A stretch of DNA of 64,000 nucleotides, from NCBI RefSeq assembly GCF_014252015.1, contig NZ_CP059206.1, positions 124,001-188,000 of the forward strand, read 5' to 3'. Origin of the DNA: Blattabacterium cuenoti. GTDB lineage: Bacteria; Bacteroidota; Bacteroidia; Flavobacteriales; Blattabacteriaceae. This document shows, in pieces, positions 9,244 to 18,610 of this stretch; position 1 is the first letter of the stretch; each line of letters starts with the position of its first letter. A model generated the notes under the pieces. The model had not been told where the DNA came from, did no database searches, and worked only from the letters and a program-made list of their open reading frames with translations. A program made the translations under genes and the position numbers.

Positions 9244-9696
9244 TTAATAATTAGGATCTAAAAGAAATAAAGGTTGGTCATAATCAACAGGGGAAGCATC
9301 TTCCACTAAAACTTTAATCAATTTTCCATTTACTTCAGATTCAATATCATTAAATAATTTCATTGCTTCTATAACACAAACTTTTGTTCCTATTTTTATT
9401 TTATCTCCTATCTTTACAAAAGGTTCTTGATCTGGATTCGGTTTTCTATAAAATGTTCCAATCATAGGAGATTTTATAGTAAAATATTTATTTATATTTT
9501 CTTTTTCTTTTTTAGAAAATTTATCGTAATAATCAGAAATAGAAGAAGATATTTTAGGATTCCACGAATATTTTTCATTTTTTCTCAATGTTCTATTTTT
9601 CATATAAATTTCAGTGTTTCCTATTTTAATCTTTATCTCATCTATATTTGAATCCGAAATAAACTTAATCAGGTATTTTATTTTTTTTAAATCCAT
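9244..9696 (-). CDS. accB: Acetyl-CoA carboxylase, biotin carboxyl carrier protein
   Basis: A 150-residue carrier with a flexible linker (about 35-70) and a C-terminal biotinyl domain. The biotinylation motif EAMKLFNDIES is complete, the acceptor lysine being K113. The PMIGTFYRKPNPDQEPFVKIGD segment contains the thumb region typical of bacterial AccB. A biotin ligase would be needed to modify it; none is in the window. It lies between rpmF (3 bases upstream) and accC (5 bases downstream), a standard arrangement. Confidence 0.97.
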   Translation of the reverse strand: MDLKKIKYLIKFISDSNIDEIKIKIGNTEIYMKNRTLRKNEKYSWNPKISSSISDYYDKFSKKEKENINKYFTIKSPMIGTFYRKPNPDQEPFVKIGDKIKIGTKVCVIEAMKLFNDIESEVNGKLIKVLVEDASPVDYDQPLFLLDPNY

Positions 9697-9699
9697 ATT

Positions 9700-9903
9700 T
9701 TATAAGGATTCTTTTTTAGTTTCATTATTATTATATAGAATTTTTCCTTTGTAATAAAGGATGTTTTCATGCCAATACGCATGATGGTATAAATGTTTTT
9801 TATTTGTTAAAATACATTTTGCTAATAAAGGTTCTTTTACTTTAAAATGACTTCTTCTTTTATTTCTTCTAGATTTAGACTGTCTTCTTTTAGGATGGGC
9901 CAT
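9700..9903 (-). CDS. rpmF: 50S ribosomal protein L32 (zinc-free form)
   Basis: bL32, 67 residues, starting MAHPKRRQSKSRRNKRRSH, which is diagnostic. The zinc-binding version has two CxxC motifs in the second half; here CILTNKKHLYHHAYW keeps a single cysteine, so no Cys4 site exists. It begins the rpmF-accB-accC run, a pairing of ribosome and lipid genes common across bacteria, and is divergent from proS. Confidence 0.95.
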   Translation of the reverse strand: MAHPKRRQSKSRRNKRRSHFKVKEPLLAKCILTNKKHLYHHAYWHENILYYKGKILYNNNETKKESL

Positions 9904-10016
9904 AAATAACTTATTTAATAAATCACTAATTTAGAAATAAAATTAAATGTGTTAAGTAATTTTTTTTATATATTAATAAACAGAGTCATATATTATATTA
10001 TTATTATTTATGTTTT

Positions 10017-11495
10017 ATGAGTCAATCACAATTAACTAAACGTAGTGAAAATTACTCAAAATGGTATAATGAAATAGTTATTAAATCCGGTTTAGCAGAA
10101 TTTTCTGGAATTCGTGGTTTTATGATAATTAAACCGTATGGATATACTTTATGGGATAGAATGAAAACAATATTAGATAATATGTTGAAATTTACGGGTC
10201 ATCAAAATGTTTATTTTCCTTTACTTATTCCAAAATCTGCTTTTTCAAAAGAAAAAGAACATACTGAGATTTTTTCTGAGGGATGTGCTGTTGTTACACA
10301 TTCTAGATTGAAAAAAAATCCAGATCAAGAAGAGCTTATTGTTGATCCTGAATCTAAGTTACAAGAAGAACTAGTAATTAGACCAACCTCAGAAAGTATA
10401 ATATGGAAAACTTATAAACGTTGGATTCAATCTTATAGAGATTTACCTATTTTATTTAATCAGTGGGGGAATGCACTAAGATGGGAAATGCGAACTCGTT
10501 TATTTCTTAGAACTACGGAGTTTCTATGGCAAGAAGGACATACTGCACATTCTACCGAAAAAGAAGCGATAGAAGAAGCTATAAAAATATTAAATATTTA
10601 CACAGATTTTTCAGAAAAATTTATGGCTATTCCTGTATTACAAGGAATAAAACCATATATGGATAAATTTTATGGTTCAGAAAAAACATATTGTATTGAA
10701 GCTCTAATGCAAGATGGAAAAGCTTTGCAAATTGGCACTTCACATTTTTTAGGACAAAATTTTTCTAAAGCTTTCGATGTTAAATTTACTAATTTTAACG
10801 GAAAAAAAGAATATGTATGGTCAACTTCTTGGGGCGTCTCTACCAGATTAATAGGAGGACTCATTATGTCACATTCTGATGATAAAGGATTAATATTACC
10901 TCCAAAAATAGCTCCTATACAAACTGTTATTGTTCCCATTTATAATAATAAAGAAAAACATTCTATAATTAATGAAATAGCAATAAAAATTTTAAATATA
11001 TTGGAAAAAGAAGGGATACGAGTAAAATATGATAATAGAGTTATGTTAACTCCTGGATGGAAATTTCATGAATACGAAATGAAAGGAATACCCATACGGA
11101 TCAGTATCGGAAAAAATGAAATACAAAATGGAAAAGTAGAAATTTTCAGAAGAGACACCTATGAAAAAACATTTATCCCTTGGATAAGTTTAAAAAATTC
11201 AATACCAAAATTATTAGATGAAATCCAAAAAAATATTTATAAAAAAGCTTTTAATAGAACTCAAAAATTAATCATTAAATCAGATGAATACAATGATTTT
11301 AAAAACAAAATAAATCATTCAGGAGGGTTCATTATGGCTCATTGGGATGGAACAAAAAATACAAGCAAAAAAATTCAAGAAGAAACAGAAGCAAGCATAC
11401 GTTGTATTCCTATGTCTTATGAAAAGGAAAAAGGAAAATGCATTTATTCTGGTAATCCTTCTTCCCAAAGGGTTGTTTTTTCTAAATCTTATTGA
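10017..11495 (+). CDS. proS: Prolyl-tRNA synthetase, archaeal/eukaryotic type
   Basis: Class II synthetase that charges tRNA-Pro. At 492 residues with no editing domain inserted between motifs 2 and 3, it is the short archaeal/eukaryote-like form used by Bacteroidetes. Features: YTLWDRM and PLLIPKS near motif 1, [10 protein letters not shown] and [33 protein letters not shown] fragments of motif 2, and [17 protein letters not shown] at motif 3. An anticodon-binding domain and a C-terminal domain with [13 protein letters not shown] and IRCIP follow. Its last 7 bases overlap the convergent pyrD gene. Confidence 0.96.
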   Translation: MSQSQLTKRSENYSKWYNEIVIKSGLAEFSGIRGFMIIKPYGYTLWDRMKTILDNMLKFTGHQNVYFPLLIPKSAFSKEKEHTEIFSEGCAVVTHSRLKKNPDQEELIVDPESKLQEELVIRPTSESIIWKTYKRWIQSYRDLPILFNQWGNALRWEMRTRLFLRTTEFLWQEGHTAHSTEKEAIEEAIKILNIYTDFSEKFMAIPVLQGIKPYMDKFYGSEKTYCIEALMQDGKALQIGTSHFLGQNFSKAFDVKFTNFNGKKEYVWSTSWGVSTRLIGGLIMSHSDDKGLILPPKIAPIQTVIVPIYNNKEKHSIINEIAIKILNILEKEGIRVKYDNRVMLTPGWKFHEYEMKGIPIRISIGKNEIQNGKVEIFRRDTYEKTFIPWISLKNSIPKLLDEIQKNIYKKAFNRTQKLIIKSDEYNDFKNKINHSGGFIMAHWDGTKNTSKKIQEETEASIRCIPMSYEKEKGKCIYSGNPSSQRVVFSKSY

Positions 11496-12430
11496 AGATA
11501 TTTTAGTTTTCCTTTAAAACTATTTAAAGATGAATAATTCTTCTTTTTTAAAAGAAAAATTAATTCTTTTTTCAATCTTTCAAATACTGAAATTCCTTCT
11601 TTCATAAATTGTGTCCCAATTTGAACAGCAGAGGCTCCACATAATATATGTTCAAAAATATCTTTTCCAGAAGAAATACCCCCACATCCTATGATAGCTA
11701 TGTCTTTACGAAGATAAGTATAAAATTTATGAATATTTGCCAATGCAAATGGCTTGATAATTGATCCACCTATCCCTCCAAATCCTTTTTTAGGACGTAT
11801 TACTACTGATTCTTTATTTATATCAATAAATAATCCATTAGGTAAACTATTAATACAAGTAACAAAAAAAATAGGGAATTGATTTAAAATCAAAGCTATA
11901 TTCTTAATGTGAGCCTCATGAAAATAAGGAGGCAGTTTAATTCCTAAAGGTTTTTTATTAAATTTAAATATGTTTTCTATGAAATTGGAAATTCCATAAA
12001 AATCATAACCTAACATTTTTTCTTTTTCAAGAATATTTGGACAAGATAGGTTTAATTCTATAGCTGTAATTTTTGAATATTGATTTGCTTTTTGAACAAG
12101 AGAATAATTTTCTTCTATAGATAATCCAGAAATAGAAAGAAAAATAGGTTTATTTATTTTTTTTTTTTCTATAAAATTTATATAAAAATCTATCCCAAGA
12201 TTAGGTAATCCCATAGAATTTATACTTCCTATATTCCATTCGAAATATCTAGGTAAAATATTTCCTTCCCTAGGTTTATAGGTACAACTTTTTGTAACAA
12301 TTCCACCAGAAGAACTATTTAATAAATTGGATAGATCCTGATCTGTAGAACAAAGAACTCCTGAAGCGTTCATAATGCATAATGGAAGTTTGATTCCATT
12401 TATACTAGCAGAAATATCTATTTTTTTCAT
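11489..12430 (-). CDS. pyrD: Dihydroorotate dehydrogenase, class 1A (fumarate-type)
   Basis: Flavoenzyme that oxidises dihydroorotate to orotate. I place the start at [12 protein letters not shown] (ATG at 12430-12428), giving 313 residues. A longer frame opens at 12514 but would overlap the start of the divergent pyrEF gene, and its extra residues are not family-like. The order NLSCPN (with the class 1 active-site cysteine), [32 protein letters not shown] and [20 protein letters not shown] closely follows the soluble homodimeric class 1A enzymes, which use fumarate as electron acceptor. No PyrK-like subunit is nearby. The family assignment is strong; fumarate use is inferred from it. Confidence 0.94.
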   Translation of the reverse strand: MKKIDISASINGIKLPLCIMNASGVLCSTDQDLSNLLNSSSGGIVTKSCTYKPREGNILPRYFEWNIGSINSMGLPNLGIDFYINFIEKKKINKPIFLSISGLSIEENYSLVQKANQYSKITAIELNLSCPNILEKEKMLGYDFYGISNFIENIFKFNKKPLGIKLPPYFHEAHIKNIALILNQFPIFFVTCINSLPNGLFIDINKESVVIRPKKGFGGIGGSIIKPFALANIHKFYTYLRKDIAIIGCGGISSGKDIFEHILCGASAVQIGTQFMKEGISVFERLKKELIFLLKKKNYSSLNSFKGKLKYLQ

Positions 12431-12496
12431 AATCATATCAATTGTAAGAATATCCAAGTATAAAATTTTTAACTTTACCAAAACAGCTTTTTTTTT

Positions 12497-13855
12497 ATGG
12501 AAGAAAAAGAACAATTCTTTTTAGAAATTTACAAATTAGGAATCATTAAATTTGGAAATTTTACACTGAAAAGTGGAATGAATTCCCCTATATATATAGA
12601 CTTTAGACCGATAGCTTCTAGACCGGATTTATTAATAAAATTATCAGATTTACTCATAAATGAAGTTTCATCTTATAATTTTGAACTAATTTGTGGAGTT
12701 CCATATGCAGCTTTACCTATAGCTACAACTTTATCATTGAGATCAAAAATTCCACTAATTATTAAAAGAAAAGAAAATAAAGGATATGGAACAGAACGAA
12801 TGATTGAAGGAATATATAAAACAGGACAAAATTGTCTGATTATAGAAGATGTTGTCACAAGTGGAGATAGTTTATTAAAAACTGTCATTGACCTTGAAAA
12901 AGAAGGATTAATAATCAAAAACATTATGTCTATTCTTGATAGAGAACAAGGAGGAATAGATAATATAAAAAAAAGAGGATATAATATCCGAACTTTATTT
13001 CGAATAGGAGAAGTTTTTAAAATATTAAAAAAAGAACATTTTTTAAAAAAACAAGAAATACATATTATTCAGTTTTTTTTAAGAAAAAAAAATATAAAAA
13101 ATATTCAAAATAAACGTATTTCTTATGAAGAAAAAAAAGAAAAAATTTCTCATCCTATAGGAAAAAAACTTATTGATATTACATTGAAAAAAAAAACAAA
13201 TTTAATAGTTTCTGCTGACTTAATATATACTCAAAATATTTTAAAATTAGTCAATTTAATTGGAGATTTAATTTGTGGATTAAAGCTTCATGTAGACATT
13301 ATAAATGATTTTTCATATTCATTTATAAATTATCTTAAAAATATTTCTATAGAAAAAAAATTTTTATTATTCGAAGACAGAAAATTATGTGATGTTGGTT
13401 CTACTAATTATCTTCAGTTGCATTATGGTATTCATAAAATTTCTTCTTGGGCAGATATCATAACGGCACATGTATTTGCTGGGAGTATGAGTATACAAAA
13501 CTTGAATATTCCTTCTAATATGGGATTAATAACAATATCTGAAATGTCTTCTTATGGAAGACTATCTGATGATAATTATATAAGAAAAGTATTAAATATA
13601 TCTATAAAAAATCCAACAGTAATTGGTACAGTAGCACAAAGAAAAGTAGACGATAGATTATTACTATTTACTCCTGGTATTCATTTTAGAAAAATGAATA
13701 ATGGAAATAGCTATATTCATCCTGTTCAAGCATTTGAAAAAAATGGAAGCGATTTTATTATTGTAGGAAAAGCTATTTCCCAATCTTGGGATCCAAAAAT
13801 AGAAGCTGAAAAATATAGAAATGCAGGATGGAAAGCTTATGAAAATGGACTTTGA
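12497..13855 (+). CDS. pyrEF: Bifunctional UMP synthase: orotate phosphoribosyltransferase-OMP decarboxylase fusion
   Basis: The last two steps of UMP synthesis on one 452-residue chain. Residues 1-185 are the phosphoribosyltransferase, with FTLKSGMNSPIYIDFR and PRPP loop IIEDVVTSGDS (around 115-123). After a Lys-rich linker (185-210), residues 211-452 are OMP decarboxylase, with the lysine of GLKLHVDI (K263) and the catalytic D-x-K-x-x-D array as D294, K296, D299 in FEDRKLCDVGST. Late motifs are LTPG-like FTPGIHF, GSDFIIVGKAI and AEKYRNAGWKAYE. Domain order and decarboxylase motifs resemble eukaryotic UMPS rather than the usual separate bacterial PyrF. It is divergent from pyrD (66 bases) and is followed by an intrinsic terminator. 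Confidence 0.95.
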   Translation: MEEKEQFFLEIYKLGIIKFGNFTLKSGMNSPIYIDFRPIASRPDLLIKLSDLLINEVSSYNFELICGVPYAALPIATTLSLRSKIPLIIKRKENKGYGTERMIEGIYKTGQNCLIIEDVVTSGDSLLKTVIDLEKEGLIIKNIMSILDREQGGIDNIKKRGYNIRTLFRIGEVFKILKKEHFLKKQEIHIIQFFLRKKNIKNIQNKRISYEEKKEKISHPIGKKLIDITLKKKTNLIVSADLIYTQNILKLVNLIGDLICGLKLHVDIINDFSYSFINYLKNISIEKKFLLFEDRKLCDVGSTNYLQLHYGIHKISSWADIITAHVFAGSMSIQNLNIPSNMGLITISEMSSYGRLSDDNYIRKVLNISIKNPTVIGTVAQRKVDDRLLLFTPGIHFRKMNNGNSYIHPVQAFEKNGSDFIIVGKAISQSWDPKIEAEKYRNAGWKAYENGL

Positions 13856-13860
13856 ATTAC

Positions 13861-13894
13861 CTCATTTTATTCACATAAAATGAGTTTTTTTTTA
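13861..13894 (+). terminator. Intrinsic terminator after pyrEF
   Basis: A perfect 10-bp stem, CTCATTTTAT (13861-13870) with ATAAAATGAG (13875-13884), a TCAC loop and then ten T residues (13885-13894). It begins 5 bases after the pyrEF stop. It is the clearest Rho-independent terminator I see in the window. Confidence 0.85.
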
Positions 13895-14017
13895 AAAAAA
13901 TTAATGATACTGATTATATTTTATTTAATTTGTAAAAAAAAATATATAATCATATTTAAAAATAAAAATTGTTTCAATCATAACGAGGTAAAAAATTATT
14001 TTGAATAAATTTTGAAT

Positions 14018-14593
14018 ATGGAATGGATAAATTCATTAATTAGTTGTTTTATGATACTTTTTAGCATTATAGACATATTAGGGAATGCGCCCATTATTAT
14101 GGGATTTAAATCAAAGGGGAACATTATAGATACTAAAAAAGTTATAATCACTTCTCTCGTAATATTTTTATCTTTCCTTTTTTTAGGACAACCTATGCTT
14201 CAAATCATTGGAATTGATGTTCATTCTTTTTCTGTAGCTGGATCTGTAGTGTTGTTTTTAATTGGTTTAGAAATGATACTAGGGATAGATCTTCACAAGG
14301 TAACGGAAAATGCTCAAACATCTATAGTTCCAATTGCATTTCCACTTATAGCAGGACCCGGATCTTTAACTACTTTAATTTCATTAAGAGCAACTTATGA
14401 CGTAAATGTTATTCTTTTATCTCTTATATTAAATATGATAGTTGTCTATTTTGTAATAGATAGATGTGATTTTATAGCCGAAAAAATAGGAAATAACGGT
14501 TTGGATATTCTAAAAAAAATATTTGGAATTGTTTTATTAGCTTTTGCAGTTAAAATTTTTGGGGCCAATGCTGGTCAATTGTTTCAACAATGA
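14018..14593 (+). CDS. MarC family integral membrane protein
   Basis: A 191-residue protein of the MarC/UPF0056 family, with about six membrane helices. Typical are the first helix with INSLISCFMILFSIIDILGNAPI, LIGLEMILGI, and the conserved TSIVPIAFPLIAGPGSLTTLI. The frame can be opened 6 bases earlier at a TTG, but ATG 14018 (MEWINSL) is the better start. Despite the name, MarC is not part of multiple-antibiotic resistance; its role is unknown. The 3' end overlaps the convergent rnpA gene by 57 bases. Confidence 0.93.
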   Translation: MEWINSLISCFMILFSIIDILGNAPIIMGFKSKGNIIDTKKVIITSLVIFLSFLFLGQPMLQIIGIDVHSFSVAGSVVLFLIGLEMILGIDLHKVTENAQTSIVPIAFPLIAGPGSLTTLISLRATYDVNVILLSLILNMIVVYFVIDRCDFIAEKIGNNGLDILKKIFGIVLLAFAVKIFGANAGQLFQQ

Positions 14594-14938
14594 CTTTTTT
14601 TTATTGAAAATGCTTATAATAGATTCATTTACATCTTTAAATTTAGGTAAATAAAAGGCTTTATAAATCAAAATTATATAATAATTTTGATTTATAATAT
14701 ATTTATCCAAAATCGATTTATTCAAAATAAAAGAAGCTTTTAATAAACGTTTTATTCTATTTCTGTGAACTGATTTTTTAAAATTTTTTTTTTTTACTAG
14801 AGTTCCAACTAATTTTAGTGATAATTTTTTTTCATAATTCGTTTTAAAAAAAACAGATAAAACAGGATACACTAGCGAATAGTCTCCATTTTTTATTATT
14901 TTTTCAAAAATTTTTTTTTTTTTAAATTGCATTTTCAA
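14537..14938 (-). CDS. rnpA: RNase P protein component
   Basis: Basic protein that helps the RNase P RNA bind pre-tRNA. At 133 residues, the family signature HRNRIKRLLKASF is present, preceded by LVKKKNFKKSV. The N-terminus is very Lys/Phe-rich. The last 18 codons overlap the 3' end of the convergent marC gene, and this tail is beyond the usual family core, so the overlap probably arose by stop-codon loss. It lies 9 bases downstream of fbp on the same strand. Confidence 0.93.
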   Translation of the reverse strand: MKMQFKKKKIFEKIIKNGDYSLVYPVLSVFFKTNYEKKLSLKLVGTLVKKKNFKKSVHRNRIKRLLKASFILNKSILDKYIINQNYYIILIYKAFYLPKFKDVNESIISIFNKKKSLLKQLTSIGPKNFNCKS

Positions 14939-14947
14939 TTAAAAAAT

Positions 14948-15943
14948 TTATTCACACATAAACTCTTCTAACTTAGAAACCATTCCTATAGGACCACAAA
15001 CAAATGGAGTTCTTTGATGTAATTTAGTAGGCTTTATATCTAGAATACGTTCTGCTCCATTAGAAGCTCTTCCCCCAGCTTGTTCGGTTAAAAAAGCCAT
15101 AGGATTACATTCATAAAGTAATCTCAATTTACCTTCTGGATAAGAAGCTGTTTTGGGATAAATATAGATTCCTCCTTGTATTATATTTCTATGAAAATCA
15201 CCTACTAAAGATCCAATATATCTGGCTGTATATGGACGATTATCTTTTTTTTCTTGACAATATCTAATAAATCTTCGAATTCCATTAGAAAATTTAGCAT
15301 AATTTCCTTCATTAATAGAATAAATTTTTTCCGTTTTAGGAAAACAAAGATTAGAATGAGATAAATAAAATGTTCCAACTGAAGGATCTAAAGTAAATCC
15401 ATGCACTCCATTTCCGGTACTATATACCAATATAGTAGAAGATCCATAAATAATATATCCTGCAAGAATTTGTTGATTTCCCTTCTGCAAAAAATCTTCT
15501 ATTGTCAAATTCATTTGAATAGGAGATTTTCTTATATAAACAGAAAATATAGTTCCAATAGATACATTCACATCTATATTAGAAGAACCGTCAAGTGGAT
15601 CTATTAAAACAATATATTGATTTTGATAAAAATTTTCTTGCTTTCCCTTTATTATTATAAAATCTTTACTTTCTTCAGAAGCTATTCCACAAACAACATT
15701 TCTACTTTTAAAAGATTCTATGAAAGCTCTATGAGCAAAATTATCCAATTTTTGTTGATTCTCTCCTTGAATATTAGTAAATCCAGAACTTCCTATAATT
15801 TCTTCTGTTATCCCTGCTTTATTTACTTCTTTATGAATAGCTTTAGAAGCTAATTTTATAGAACTAAATAATCGCAGTAATGCTTCGGTTGAATATGAAA
15901 AACAATCCTTATTTTCTATAATAAACTCCCCTAATGTATACAT
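14948..15943 (-). CDS. fbp: Fructose-1,6-bisphosphatase, class I
   Basis: Gluconeogenic enzyme removing the 1-phosphate of fructose-1,6-bisphosphate. It has 331 residues. The metal-site motif [19 protein letters not shown] is intact, as are [15 protein letters not shown] and the substrate-site [21 protein letters not shown]. With the class II aldolase at 53482 it points to hexose synthesis from smaller carbon units, in line with a symbiont that runs carbon upward for wall and nucleotide precursors. Same strand as rnpA, 9 bases apart. Confidence 0.96.
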   Translation of the reverse strand: MYTLGEFIIENKDCFSYSTEALLRLFSSIKLASKAIHKEVNKAGITEEIIGSSGFTNIQGENQQKLDNFAHRAFIESFKSRNVVCGIASEESKDFIIIKGKQENFYQNQYIVLIDPLDGSSNIDVNVSIGTIFSVYIRKSPIQMNLTIEDFLQKGNQQILAGYIIYGSSTILVYSTGNGVHGFTLDPSVGTFYLSHSNLCFPKTEKIYSINEGNYAKFSNGIRRFIRYCQEKKDNRPYTARYIGSLVGDFHRNIIQGGIYIYPKTASYPEGKLRLLYECNPMAFLTEQAGGRASNGAERILDIKPTKLHQRTPFVCGPIGMVSKLEEFMCE

Positions 15944-16080
15944 GTATCTATCATATAAATACTTTTTTTTTACGTAAAGATCAGATTTTTTTTAAAAAAT
16001 TTTGTAATCATGTTTTAATTTATATAAAAATAATAAACTTTATTATGAATTTTATATATTTCTGTTAATTTTATTGTTTA

Positions 16081-16842
16081 ATGAAAATCCTACAAATATC
16101 ATTCATATTGTTATGGCGTATATGGTTTTTTATTATCAATATATTTTTGATTCCTTTATGGGCAGGGGTTTCTATCCCATTTATTTTTAGAGATAAACAT
16201 TATCCTATTGCATATTGGTTTCATCAAATGTGGGCTAGAAGTAATCTTTTTCTCATGGGTTTTTGGTATGCATTGGAAAAAGACAAAGAAATATTAGATA
16301 AAAATAAACAATACGTAATTATCAGTAATCACAGTTCTATTATGGATATTATGCTAATTTACTCTTTGATGAGAAATCATCCTTTAGTTTTTGTGGGTAA
16401 AGCTGAATTAGCTAAGCTACCATTTTTTGGATTTGTTTATAAAAAAAGTAATATTCTTATTGATAGAAAAAATTTATCAAGTTGTATACAAGTATTTAAA
16501 AAAATAGAAAATAAAATCGATTCTGGAAAAAGTGTTTGTATCTTTCCAGAAGGAGGTGTACCTAAACCCTCTATTGCTTTAGCCCCTTTTAAGGGAGGAG
16601 CTTTTTTTGTCGCTATTATAAAAAAAATATCTATTATTCCTTTTACTATAGCTGACATAAAAACAAAATTTCCCAGTTTTTTTATTATTAAAGGGGGTCC
16701 AGGAAAAATAAGGATTAAACAACATCATTCTATATCAACAAAAAATTTATCCTTAAAAGATAAGAATAGTTTGAAAGAAAAATGTTTCAACTTAATAAAA
16801 TATCAACTAGAAAAATTTGAACGTGAAAAAACTAATAATTAA
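16081..16842 (+). CDS. plsC: 1-acyl-sn-glycerol-3-phosphate acyltransferase
   Basis: Membrane-bound acyltransferase making phosphatidic acid. In 253 residues it shows an N-terminal membrane helix, the HX4D catalytic box as NHSSIMD, KAELAKLPFFGFVYKKSN with its following IDR motif, and the glycerol-phosphate box FPEGGVPKP. It is followed 34 bases later by rnhA on the same strand. I am sure of the family; acyl-donor choice (ACP or CoA) cannot be seen. Confidence 0.93.
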   Translation: MKILQISFILLWRIWFFIINIFLIPLWAGVSIPFIFRDKHYPIAYWFHQMWARSNLFLMGFWYALEKDKEILDKNKQYVIISNHSSIMDIMLIYSLMRNHPLVFVGKAELAKLPFFGFVYKKSNILIDRKNLSSCIQVFKKIENKIDSGKSVCIFPEGGVPKPSIALAPFKGGAFFVAIIKKISIIPFTIADIKTKFPSFFIIKGGPGKIRIKQHHSISTKNLSLKDKNSLKEKCFNLIKYQLEKFEREKTNN

Positions 16843-16876
16843 AATAATTCAACTAATTTAATTATATGAATTATTC

Positions 16877-17350
16877 GTGAACAAAAAAATTCATATTTAT
16901 ACTGACGGTTCTTCAAAAGGAAATCCTGGACCAGGAGGATATGGGGTTTTTATAGAAATATTTTTTGGTTATTCTTATAATAGAAAAATAATTTCAGAAG
17001 GATTTCGTTATACAACGAATAATAGAATGGAACTATTAGCAGTGGTAATGGGACTAGAAAAAATAGAAAATAAAAAACAAAATATTACTGTTTTTACTGA
17101 TTCTAAATATATAGTAAATACTGTACAAAATAAATGGATTTATAAATGGAAGAAAAACAATTTTCATAATAAAAAAAATATAGACTTATGGAAAAGATTT
17201 CTTTATTTATTCGAGAAACATTTTGTTATATTTCATTGGATAAAAAGTCACAATCATCATTATATCAATGATTATTGTGATCAATTGTCTACAAAAGCAT
17301 CTAAAAAAATAAATTTAAAAATAGATCATGTGTATGAAAAACAGATGTAA
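16877..17350 (+). CDS. rnhA: Ribonuclease HI
   Basis: Cuts the RNA strand of RNA-DNA hybrids. 157 residues starting at a GTG (no in-frame ATG upstream). The four catalytic acids are visible: D10 (IYTDGSSKGNPGPGG), E52 (NRMELLAV), D75 (VFTDSKYIV) and the Asp of DYCDQLSTKA near the end. W-x-x-G positions of E. coli RNase HI are partly replaced by a Lys/Asn-rich handle (KWKKNNFHNKKN). It is convergent with the methyltransferase gene 3 bases away. Confidence 0.95.
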   Translation: MNKKIHIYTDGSSKGNPGPGGYGVFIEIFFGYSYNRKIISEGFRYTTNNRMELLAVVMGLEKIENKKQNITVFTDSKYIVNTVQNKWIYKWKKNNFHNKKNIDLWKRFLYLFEKHFVIFHWIKSHNHHYINDYCDQLSTKASKKINLKIDHVYEKQM

Positions 17351-17353
17351 ATA

Positions 17354-18160
17354 TTATTTAGCATAATTTTTTTGTCTAATAATTTCATATATAATTATAG
17401 ACATTGCATTACTTACATTTAATGAATCTATATTTCCAAACATAGGAATAGTTATTATTTGATCAGCATATTTCAACCAAATATTGGATACCCCCTTATT
17501 TTCAGAACCAAAAACAACAGCTATTTTATTAGTTTGGGAAAATTTAGTATGGTATAAATTCATTGTTTTCTTATATTTATGAAATCCTGTTGTTATAATT
17601 TTAATTTTATTATTTTGTAACCAATATATGATTGATTCTATTTTTTCTATAAAAATATTTCTTGTGAAAATACTTCCTAAACTACATCTGATAATATTAG
17701 AATTATATACATAAGTTTTCATATTACATAGTATAATAATATGAATATTTGCCGCATCAGCTATCCTTAACATAGCTCCTATATTTCCTGGTTTTTCTAT
17801 CCCATCTAGTATGAGTATTAAAGAAGAATTTCTATTATCAATTTTTATGCTTTTCAACTGATTCATATATTTTTTTTCTTTAAATAAAGCAATAATTCCA
17901 CCTGAATTCTCTCTATACGCTAGTTTTTTAAAAATTTTCATGCTAATAAGAAAGGTTATCGAATGAAATGATTGAATCATATTATACTTATGAAATATTT
18001 TTTCGCATATAAATATTCTTATTGGAAAATAATTTCCCTTTACAGCCATTTCGAATTCTTTTATCCCTTCAACAAAGAATATATTCATATAATTTTTTTT
18101 ATTATAAATTTTTATCAAATCTTTAATTTTCGTATTTTGAATGCTGTGTATTTTTTTCAT
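17354..18160 (-). CDS. TrmH/SpoU family RNA 2'-O-methyltransferase
   Basis: This 268-residue SPOUT-class methylase has an N-terminal substrate-binding domain (1-100) and a C-terminal knotted domain. Motif 1 is GIEKPGNIGAMLRIADAAN, motif 2 VVFGSENKGVSN, motif 3 IPMFGNIDSLNVSNAMSIIIYE; the last two bind S-adenosylmethionine. It probably methylates ribose in tRNA or 23S rRNA. The exact target (RlmB-like or TrmH-like) cannot be told from motifs, so I give no symbol. Convergent with rnhA, divergent from the deaminase gene. Confidence 0.92.
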   Translation of the reverse strand: MKKIHSIQNTKIKDLIKIYNKKNYMNIFFVEGIKEFEMAVKGNYFPIRIFICEKIFHKYNMIQSFHSITFLISMKIFKKLAYRENSGGIIALFKEKKYMNQLKSIKIDNRNSSLILILDGIEKPGNIGAMLRIADAANIHIIILCNMKTYVYNSNIIRCSLGSIFTRNIFIEKIESIIYWLQNNKIKIITTGFHKYKKTMNLYHTKFSQTNKIAVVFGSENKGVSNIWLKYADQIITIPMFGNIDSLNVSNAMSIIIYEIIRQKNYAK

Positions 18161-18185
18161 ATTTTTTTGTATAATGATTTATAAA

Positions 18186-18598
18186 ATGTATAAAAAAAAC
18201 GATGATATGATATATATGAACATGGCTATTGAACGTTCTAAATTATCTTTTTGTAAAAAAAAAAAGTAGGAACTATTATAGTTAAAAATAATAAAATCAT
18301 ATCTTGTGGATATAACCAGACTCCAAATGGATTTGATAATATATGTGAAGATAATAATGGAGATACCAAATGGTATGTTATACATGCAGAAGCCAATGCA
18401 ATATTAAAAATTGCTTCTTCTTCTTTTTCCTGTAAAGGAGCTTCCATATACACCACTCACTTTCCATGCAAAGAATGCTGTAAACTAATTTATTTATCTA
18501 ATATAAAAAGAGTTGTTTATTTACAACATACAAGAAATAATGAAGAATTAACTTTTTTGAGCAAATTAAAAATAAAAATAGAAAAACTAATCTTATAA
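18186..18598 (+). pseudogene. dCMP deaminase family gene split by an A11 tract (slippage-rescued or decaying)
   Basis: Two abutting reading frames together spell a full zinc deaminase of the dCMP (ComEB-like) family. The first, from ATG 18186, gives MNMAIERSKLSFCKKKK and then meets TAG just after 11 A residues (18255-18265). The second, entered from the GTA at 18266, continues VGTIIVKNNKIISCGYNQTPNGFDN, then HAEANAIL (zinc His and catalytic Glu) and PCKECCK (zinc cysteines), stopping at 18598. Twelve A residues would join them into 137 residues, the normal length. Everything else is intact, so polymerase slippage may restore function, or the base may be a sequencing error. The product would supply dUMP for ThyA (26119-26913). 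Confidence 0.85.
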
Positions 18599-18610
18599 AT
18601 TTTATGAAAA

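Noticed and set aside
12431-12514. N-terminal extension of pyrD
   Set aside because: The extra 28 residues are not family-like and would overlap the divergent pyrEF start; [12 protein letters not shown] is the normal beginning.
14003-14024. Tandem ATTTTGAATA direct repeat before marC
   Set aside because: Two 10-base copies in AT-rich DNA at a gene start; too short and low in complexity to claim as an operator.
18179-18456. Two minus-strand frames across the deaminase gene
   Set aside because: They are antisense to conserved deaminase motifs (HAEANAIL, PCKECC) that are only meaningful on the plus strand.
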